Shown: positions 45,847-52,082 of the stretch, one piece after another
Layout of the letters: the number at the start of each line of letters is the position of its first letter
Numbering within the stretch: the stretch's first letter is position 1
NCBI GenBank assembly: GCA_023489485.1
Contig: JAMDCU010000080.1
Location: 935-53,016, forward strand
DNA length: 52,082 bases
Source: Chloroflexota bacterium
GTDB lineage: Bacteria; Chloroflexota; Anaerolineae; UBA4142
Direction of reading: 5' to 3'
Translations under genes and position numbers: made by a program
Notes under the pieces: generated by a model
What the model saw: only the letters and a program-made list of their open reading frames with translations
Databases searched by the model: none
Told to the model about the DNA's origin: nothing

Positions 45847-48305
45847 ATCAGGTTATGGGATCCAGCTTTCTCAACGATCCGATCGCGGGATACTGGGCTG
45901 AGAATTTCCGCTTCCGTTCCCGGCGGCACGTCCACTTTCAGCTCAAACCTCTCGCCCGTTCTTTGCCATTCCACTTGGATATCGCCGTGCGGCGTTGGAA
46001 ACGCGCCGCGCGCCCAATCCAAATCCACCGGCTGCGGCGCGATGCGAAATCGCCGAAAGCCGGGCGCGAGCGGCGTGACGCCCAAGATTTCGCTGGACAA
46101 GTCAAAGGTCGGAGTGCTCGACCAGGCGTGGCAGGTACTCCAGATACTTTCCTTCTTCCACATTTCCCAGAACGTCGAATCGCCATCCGCTAGCATCGCA
46201 CTCCAGTGCTTGCGAATGTTGGCGAGCATTTCGCGATGCATGCCCGCTTTACTCAGGGCGCGGTGTAAAAAGTGCGAATAGAACGGCTGCGCCAGCACGA
46301 CGTTGAATTCTTCGTCAAACGCAATGGGTGAAGGATCGCTGCTGCCCGTGGGCGTCAGCACCAAGCGTCTTTCGTCGAGAATCGTCTCGAACATCCGCGG
46401 CCACCGCGCGCGCGGCGCGACCTCGTACGCGATGACCGCCGCGTTCGACTGCTGACTGATGCGGCGGCTCAGCACCCCGTCTCGCCGCGCATCGGCATAC
46501 ACGCCCCGGGCTTCGTCCCACAGGCGCGTGTTGATCGCGTCTGCGATCCGTTGGGCGAGCGCATCGAATCGCGCGGCGTCACGTTCGTCATCCTGCAGGC
46601 GCGCGAGTTCGGCAGCAGCACGCAAGGCGGCGACGAATTGCGCGTTGAGCGCGGTCACCTGGCCCTTTTTGTCCAACTCCGCCCAGTCAATAAAAACCCA
46701 GTGCGGTACATCGGTGAGTAAATCCTCGTGGTTCAGATGGTGCTCGAACCAGCGAATCGCTTTCAGGACCGAGGGATAGAGTTCGTCCACGACTGCGGTG
46801 TCGTCAGTATAGCGGACATACGCGCCAATCGCCAGAATCCAATAGAGACAGAAATCAGGAATATTCGTGAAACTCGCCACCGAAAAATCGCCGGGCGCGG
46901 CCATCATCGTCAACCCATCCGGTCGCTGTGACTGCGCGATCTGTCGCAGCAACTTGGCGATGAGGTGCGAATCTCCAAACGCTGCATAATTGATCTGCGA
47001 TTCGAGATAGGCGTCCATCCATTGGCGTTGCTCGCGGGTGGGGCAATCTTCATAGCCGTCGTGCATACACAAACTCAGCGTCTTGGCGCCCGCTTGCCAG
47101 AGCCGGTTCAACAACTCGTCCGAACACTCGAATTTGCCGCGGGCCTGGAGCGGATACCCGGTCGCGTTGATCGCGATGGCGCGGACGCGCAGCGGGCGCA
47201 GGCACTGGCGAAAAGTGACTTGGAGATAGCGCAAGCCATTCCATTCAAAACGTTCCCACGATTGGCTGCCTTCGCGCAGGATGTATCGGTGCACAGGAGG
47301 GACGTCGAAACCGGGGATGCCGCCCATCATCAAGACGCGCCCATCGGGTTCCAATCGCTCGCCGTAGGTGAAATCGACGACGGCGCCCGCAGGCCCATCG
47401 AGATCGAAATGGATATAGCCCGCGACCACCTCGCCGAAATCGAGGACGAGGCACACGCTGCATTCGTCGGTCGTCACGATTTCCGCCGTCGCGACGCCGG
47501 GAGTGCTCGATCGACACCGCGACAGTGGTTGGAGGGTTTCCCGAGTCAGTTGCTCGGCGAGATTCGAATCCGGCGCGTTCACGACCTCGGCACATGTCAG
47601 CACCGCTTGCGGAGCATGCATCCTCTCGAAGAGATAGGGAATATCGCGCGGCACGAGTGCGGAAAACGGCACCACGTCCCCTGCATAGTTACGTCCCGGC
47701 ACGCGCAGAATCTCGGCGCGCTCCCATGGCGTATCGTCGAAATCCACATGCGTCCAACCGTCCGGCGCGCGGCGCGCATCGTAATACTCCATAAACCCCA
47801 AGCTGCCTGAAGGCGCGTCGCGCTGCCACGCCTCCGATGTCAAGCAACGCCAGGAATCACCTGTATCGAGACGCACCGTCTCAGACGCCGTCATCAAATC
47901 GCCTTGCAAGAAGAACCCGCCGCAGCCAAACGCGCGGGCGTGGTCCCAACTCGGCAACTCGTACCAGGACGTGTTGCGTCCATAGGAGTGTGCCAGGACA
48001 GCAATCACGTTGCGTCCTGCATGCAGATACGGCGCAAGGTCGTAGGGGTCAACGTACTGCCACGCGGGAGTGCACCGCGCCGGACCGCGACCGAGGCGCT
48101 GACCGTTGACGAACAACTGGTAGCGTCCATCTGCCGAGACGTGGACCTGCGCAGATTGAATCGCGTCGGCAACCTCAACCACCCGGCGAAAGTAGACAAA
48201 GCGATTGGCTTCCTCCGAGAGTCGCGGACTGGACGTCGAAAAGCCGACGCCGGTCAAACCGCGCGGCCGCCAGATCCATTCGGCGCGGCGGTTAAACTGT
48301 CCCAT
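45834..48305 (-). CDS. Alpha-L-rhamnosidase (GH78-like)
   Basis: GARNVIAVL-type N-terminal domain; LCMHDGYEDCPTREQRQWMDAYLESQINYAAFGD; WSSTPTFDLSSEILGVTPLAPGF. Confidence 0.85.
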   Translation of the reverse strand: MGQFNRRAEWIWRPRGLTGVGFSTSSPRLSEEANRFVYFRRVVEVADAIQSAQVHVSADGRYQLFVNGQRLGRGPARCTPAWQYVDPYDLAPYLHAGRNVIAVLAHSYGRNTSWYELPSWDHARAFGCGGFFLQGDLMTASETVRLDTGDSWRCLTSEAWQRDAPSGSLGFMEYYDARRAPDGWTHVDFDDTPWERAEILRVPGRNYAGDVVPFSALVPRDIPYLFERMHAPQAVLTCAEVVNAPDSNLAEQLTRETLQPLSRCRSSTPGVATAEIVTTDECSVCLVLDFGEVVAGYIHFDLDGPAGAVVDFTYGERLEPDGRVLMMGGIPGFDVPPVHRYILREGSQSWERFEWNGLRYLQVTFRQCLRPLRVRAIAINATGYPLQARGKFECSDELLNRLWQAGAKTLSLCMHDGYEDCPTREQRQWMDAYLESQINYAAFGDSHLIAKLLRQIAQSQRPDGLTMMAAPGDFSVASFTNIPDFCLYWILAIGAYVRYTDDTAVVDELYPSVLKAIRWFEHHLNHEDLLTDVPHWVFIDWAELDKKGQVTALNAQFVAALRAAAELARLQDDERDAARFDALAQRIADAINTRLWDEARGVYADARRDGVLSRRISQQSNAAVIAYEVAPRARWPRMFETILDERRLVLTPTGSSDPSPIAFDEEFNVVLAQPFYSHFLHRALSKAGMHREMLANIRKHWSAMLADGDSTFWEMWKKESIWSTCHAWSSTPTFDLSSEILGVTPLAPGFRRFRIAPQPVDLDWARGAFPTPHGDIQVEWQRTGERFELKVDVPPGTEAEILSPVSRDRIVEKAGSHNLIWSE

Positions 48306-49101
48306 GGTCCAGTCCTTCCAAGAATCGCCCGTAAATGCGCCCCACAATGGCGGGATCGGCGAACAAGGCCACCAGCGAGGGAATCGTTTCGAGGCGTGCG
48401 TTGGGGATGGTGGCTGCCACGCGCTGCGCCAAGGCGAAGGGGTGAAGCGGGTCGTTTTGCCAGGTAATGATGTACGTCGGCATTTTCAATTTCGCAATGC
48501 GCGCGAAATCGTCCATCATCCAATCCATGACCGTCTGGCAGCCGAGGGCCAGGCTCGCCGGGTCGTGCGAGCTGTGCATCTCGGCGAGCGTGGCGATCAC
48601 TTGCGGCGTTGCGCCAATTTCACTCATTCGCTTGGCGGAGTTCTTCAAAAAGCCCTGCATTCCGAGTTCCGTAATCTCGCGTCCCATCTCGCGAATGTGC
48701 TGGGCATCGGGGTTGGGCGCGTCGCTAAACGCGGGCGCGGTGAGCAGCAGCGTCTTGACGCGTTCGGGATGCTTGAGCGCAAAGGTGATGGTGGTCGCCG
48801 CGCCCATAGACTCGCCGCCGACGATGGCGCACGGGGTCTGGAAGTAGTCCATCACGGCGGTCATATCGTCCGCCATGCGATTGAGGTCGTACAGCGTGGG
48901 ATCGCGGACCGGCGTCGAATCGCAGTGACCACGTTGATCGTAAATCACGATGCGGTAGCGGTCGGCGAGAGGCGCAAACTGCCGCCGGGTGATGTGGCGA
49001 TTGCCCGTCAAGCCGTGCGCGAACACAAGCGGATCGCCTGCGCCGAAAACTTGAGCTGCAATTTCCAGCCCATCGGATGGAATACGGTGGACTTGATCCA
49101 T
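48292..49101 (-). CDS. Alpha/beta hydrolase
   Basis: PLVFAHGLTGNRHITRRQFAPLADRYRIVIYDQRGHCDS..IVGGESMGAATTI. Confidence 0.9.
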   Translation of the reverse strand: MDQVHRIPSDGLEIAAQVFGAGDPLVFAHGLTGNRHITRRQFAPLADRYRIVIYDQRGHCDSTPVRDPTLYDLNRMADDMTAVMDYFQTPCAIVGGESMGAATTITFALKHPERVKTLLLTAPAFSDAPNPDAQHIREMGREITELGMQGFLKNSAKRMSEIGATPQVIATLAEMHSSHDPASLALGCQTVMDWMMDDFARIAKLKMPTYIITWQNDPLHPFALAQRVAATIPNARLETIPSLVALFADPAIVGRIYGRFLEGLDHGTV

Positions 49102-49185
49102 TGCCTTGCTCCCGACAGAACGCGGATTACCGCGGACGAGCGCAAATATCTTTTCTAGCCGCGTTTTCCGCGTGCCAATCTATTT

Positions 49186-50199
49186 TCACCACGCCGACGC
49201 GCGTTTTCCTGGTTCGAGCACGCCGCCGCCTTGACGATACACCTCATCCGCCAGTTCGAGCGCGCGGCGCGCATCGGCAATTGTCACCTGTGGCGGTATG
49301 CCCTCGCGCACCACGTCGGCAAAATGAATCAGCTCGTATGCATAGCCGGTCAACATCACAGACGCGTTCTGGGCCGAAGGCACGGTAGGATTGGGCTCCC
49401 AAGCTTCGCCCGCGCCGTCGGGTGGGCAGTAGCGATAGCGCACGACATTGTCTACTGAAACGAAATGTCCCTGCCCGGTAATTTCGACAAACTCGTTGGG
49501 CTGTCGCCAGGATTGGGTGTTGGCGAGGTGCAGCGTGCCGACCGCGCCGCTTGCAAACCGCAGCAGCACCGCGTACGACCAGCGCCGCTCGCCCCAATCT
49601 CTTTTCTCGACCGACACGCGCTCCACGTCGCCCATAAAAAAGCGCGTGAGGTCGAGCAGGTGTATTGGATTGTCCACGACGTAAGTGTATTCGTCGGGAT
49701 ACAAGCCGGAGCCGACGACGAACTTGCCGACGAACGCGCTGGGCGCGCCGAATCCTTCTTTCGCCATGGCTTGCTTTGCCATGCGGTACGCGGGCGCAAA
49801 GCGTTTCATATAGCCGACCTGGACGGGCTTGCCCGTGCGCCGTGCCGTTTCCTCGACCGCCGCAATGTCCGAGACGGAACCGCCCGCGGGCTTTTCGCAC
49901 CACACGGGCAAGCCGCGTTCCAGCACCGCGCACAAGATGTCTCGGTACGCGGGCGGCGACACGGCGACGAGGCACGCGTCGAGTCTCTCTTTGGCAAGCA
50001 TTTCTTCATAGCCACCGACGTAATAGCGCTCCGCCCCAAAGTTCCTGGCGGCGCGCTGCGCCTCTTCCTCTTCCAGCGCAGCCACGGCGACTAACTCGAA
50101 CGGTGTGTAGCGCAGCGAGGGATACAAAATACTCGAGGCGTGCCGGCCCGCACCGATGAATCCAATGCGAATCCGTGCAGGACTTGCAGTCTTGTCCAT
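49186..50199 (-). CDS. Gfo/Idh/MocA family oxidoreductase
   Basis: RIGFIGAGRHASSILYPSLRYTPFELVAVAALEEEEAQRAARNFGAERYYVGGYEEMLAKERLDACLVAVSP..CEKPAG. Confidence 0.93.
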   Translation of the reverse strand: MDKTASPARIRIGFIGAGRHASSILYPSLRYTPFELVAVAALEEEEAQRAARNFGAERYYVGGYEEMLAKERLDACLVAVSPPAYRDILCAVLERGLPVWCEKPAGGSVSDIAAVEETARRTGKPVQVGYMKRFAPAYRMAKQAMAKEGFGAPSAFVGKFVVGSGLYPDEYTYVVDNPIHLLDLTRFFMGDVERVSVEKRDWGERRWSYAVLLRFASGAVGTLHLANTQSWRQPNEFVEITGQGHFVSVDNVVRYRYCPPDGAGEAWEPNPTVPSAQNASVMLTGYAYELIHFADVVREGIPPQVTIADARRALELADEVYRQGGGVLEPGKRASAW

Positions 50200-50203
50200 T
50201 CAT

Positions 50204-51193
50204 CTACTCCGCGTTTGGTAAAACTTGAATCTTGATTCCCTCGCCGCGCCGCATCGCCTCAATCGCGGCGGGCGCGTCGCGCAAGGGAAGACAACGCGTC
50301 ACGAGTTTCTCTAGCGGCAGCCTGCCGCTTTCGATAATGTGAATCGCGCGCGGAAAAGAATCCTTGGCGATCCAACTGCCGTACACCGAAATCTCGCCGC
50401 GCGTGATGTTGTACTGCGCTAACGCCGCCCGCGCGTGCTGGTTGACCCCGAACAACAGGATGCGTCCGCCGCGTCGCACGGATTGCAGAGCGATATCGAA
50501 AAGCGAGCCGACCGCGTCGACCGCGAGGTCCACTGCCACGGTTTCAGTCTGCGGATTGATGACCCGATCCGCGCCATTCTCGAGAGCCACCTGGGCGCGG
50601 ACGGATGACACTTCGGACACGAGAATGTCCGCGGCACCGGCGGCGCGAAAAAACTGCGTGAACATCAAGCCGATGGGCCCAGCGCCCAGAATGAGCGCCG
50701 ACTCGCCCGGCTGAAATTTGACTTTCTCCGCGCCGTGGACTACGCAAGCAAGCGGTTCGGCAAGCGCCGCCAGGTGCGCGGGCACATCGGCATGAATTTT
50801 GTGCAACGTCCGCGCGGGTACGACGCTGTATTGCGCCAGGCCGCCATTACGCGTAACGCCGAGCGTCTCAATGTGGCGACAGCTGTTGGGCAAGCCCATT
50901 CGGCAATACGCGCACGCACCACACGTGAGACTTGGATCAACGACCACCGTATCGCCCGGTTGCAAGTCAACGACGCCCGCGCCGACCTGAACGACGGTCG
51001 CGGTGTATTCGTGTCCCAGAATGGAACCTGGCTCGACGGGGATGCCGGGTGGAACGGAGAGGATGTGTAAATCTGTACCGCAAATGCCGCACGCGCGGAC
51101 CTGGAGGAGCACATCGTCGTCTCGCTGCAAAATCGGCATCGGACATTCTTGCACCGCGAACACGCCGGGGGATTGAAAGACGCCCGCTAACAT
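50204..51193 (-). CDS. Zinc-dependent alcohol/sorbitol dehydrogenase (MDR superfamily)
   Basis: RACGICGTDLHILSV..ILGHEYTATVVQVGAGV..GDTVVVDPSLTCGACAYCRMGLPNSC..ILGAGPIGLMFTQF. Confidence 0.93.
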   Translation of the reverse strand: MLAGVFQSPGVFAVQECPMPILQRDDDVLLQVRACGICGTDLHILSVPPGIPVEPGSILGHEYTATVVQVGAGVVDLQPGDTVVVDPSLTCGACAYCRMGLPNSCRHIETLGVTRNGGLAQYSVVPARTLHKIHADVPAHLAALAEPLACVVHGAEKVKFQPGESALILGAGPIGLMFTQFFRAAGAADILVSEVSSVRAQVALENGADRVINPQTETVAVDLAVDAVGSLFDIALQSVRRGGRILLFGVNQHARAALAQYNITRGEISVYGSWIAKDSFPRAIHIIESGRLPLEKLVTRCLPLRDAPAAIEAMRRGEGIKIQVLPNAE

Positions 51194-51199
51194 CGCGCC

Positions 51200-52015
51200 T
51201 CAATCCCGCGGCAGCAAAGGTCGCAAGTGTGCGGCCGCGCGCTCTAGTTCTTTGCGATTGAATTCCGCCGTGGAATCGCGGTACTCGAGTTCGAGGTTGT
51301 AATCGCCCGTGAAACCGCGCGCCTCCATCGCTTGGAAGAAGCCTGCAAAATCACATTCGCCATCGCCTGGCGTTGTCATGATACTCCCGTCTTTGAAATC
51401 GCGCACGTGGACGTGCCGCACGCGGTCGCCATACGCGTCGAGCGCCGCCGCCAGCGTGGAACCGCCGTTGTGAATGTGACTCGTGTCGAGGGTGACACCG
51501 ACGAGGTCGGGATCGACGAGGTCGAGGAAATCGAGCGCCTGCGCGAACGTTTCGGCGAGCGTCCCCTTGTGCGGCGCTTCGGCCGTGAGCGCAGTGCCCA
51601 CGTCGCGCGCGTACGCACCCAACTCGTTGACGAGCCGCGCGACCAAACGCGCCTGCTCGCTCCAGTTCGCGTCCGCGCGACGACCGGGCTGCATCGAAAT
51701 GGCAGAGCAGCCGAGCGCCGCGGCGAGGCGCAACGAGGCGCGCAGCCACGCCATTTCCTCATCCGGACCTTCCGGGCGATTGAGCGCGGTGAGCGACCAC
51801 GCGTTGAGAGTGGAAACGGTCAAGCCGTGCGCGGCGATTTCGTCGGCGAGGCGGCGATGCTCGCCGCGGGTCATTTCGAGCGGATTGGCGTGCGGACAAA
51901 ACTTGGCGATGACGCCGAGGTCAATCGTCTTGAATCCCGCCGCGGCAATCTGATCGAGCGCGGCCGCGCGGTCGAGCATCCGAAAAGTCAGAGTCGAACA
52001 GCCGAGTTGTCTCAT
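51200..52015 (-). CDS. Sugar phosphate isomerase/epimerase (xylose isomerase-like TIM barrel)
   Basis: GCSAISMQPGRRADANWSEQ..LTAEAPHKGTLAETFAQALDFLDLVDPDLVGVTLDTSHIHNGG..VRHVHVRDFKDGS. Confidence 0.9.
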   Translation of the reverse strand: MRQLGCSTLTFRMLDRAAALDQIAAAGFKTIDLGVIAKFCPHANPLEMTRGEHRRLADEIAAHGLTVSTLNAWSLTALNRPEGPDEEMAWLRASLRLAAALGCSAISMQPGRRADANWSEQARLVARLVNELGAYARDVGTALTAEAPHKGTLAETFAQALDFLDLVDPDLVGVTLDTSHIHNGGSTLAAALDAYGDRVRHVHVRDFKDGSIMTTPGDGECDFAGFFQAMEARGFTGDYNLELEYRDSTAEFNRKELERAAAHLRPLLPRD

Positions 52016-52082
52016 ACGCGCGAATCTCCCATCAATAATCCGAGTATCGCAAAGCCGTCGAGTTAGTCGCCGTGGCTGCGCT

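Noticed and set aside
46965-47810. 281-aa plus-strand ORF opposite the GH78 gene
   Set aside because: Antisense shadow; no recognisable domain.

Overview
The window looks like a Chloroflexota-type genome segment (taxonomy is inferred from gene content only). It has three parts. (1) About 0-25.5 kb is a mosaic, pseudogene-rich 'stress island': YihY/BrkB, AI-2E permease, GroES/GroEL, two near-identical GlsB/YeaQ genes, YggT-like, CsbD, cupins, CBS, PAS/receiver proteins and a VIT1-type transporter. It is bracketed by duplicated fragments of a comM/yifB (Mg-chelatase-like ATPase) gene and by recombinase remnants. (2) About 25.5-37.6 kb is an accessory island with a large serine recombinase next to a tRNA 3' remnant, unknown cargo genes, a TOTE-type primase-helicase gene split by an IS4-like element with an unusually long 22-bp target duplication, a Schlafen/AlbA_2-type ATPase split by one in-frame TAG, and a second complete IS. 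(3) About 37.7-52 kb is a compact minus-strand L-rhamnose-type catabolic operon: GH78 rhamnosidase, RhaB, class II aldolase, tungsten/molybdenum AOR plus MoaD-like protein, LutABC, and sugar dehydrogenases/isomerase. The strongest unexplained signal is a promoter-like module present six times, upstream of AI-2E, groES, both glsB copies, a HEAT/BNR gene and a response regulator. It has TGTCGT-N5-ACGACA, ACGACAARAA, AGTGATTCCTTTT and a TATGCT-like hexamer at invariant spacing (11/23/22/28 nt between element starts), which suggests an undescribed stress regulon. All product names come from reading the translated sequence; no database search was run.
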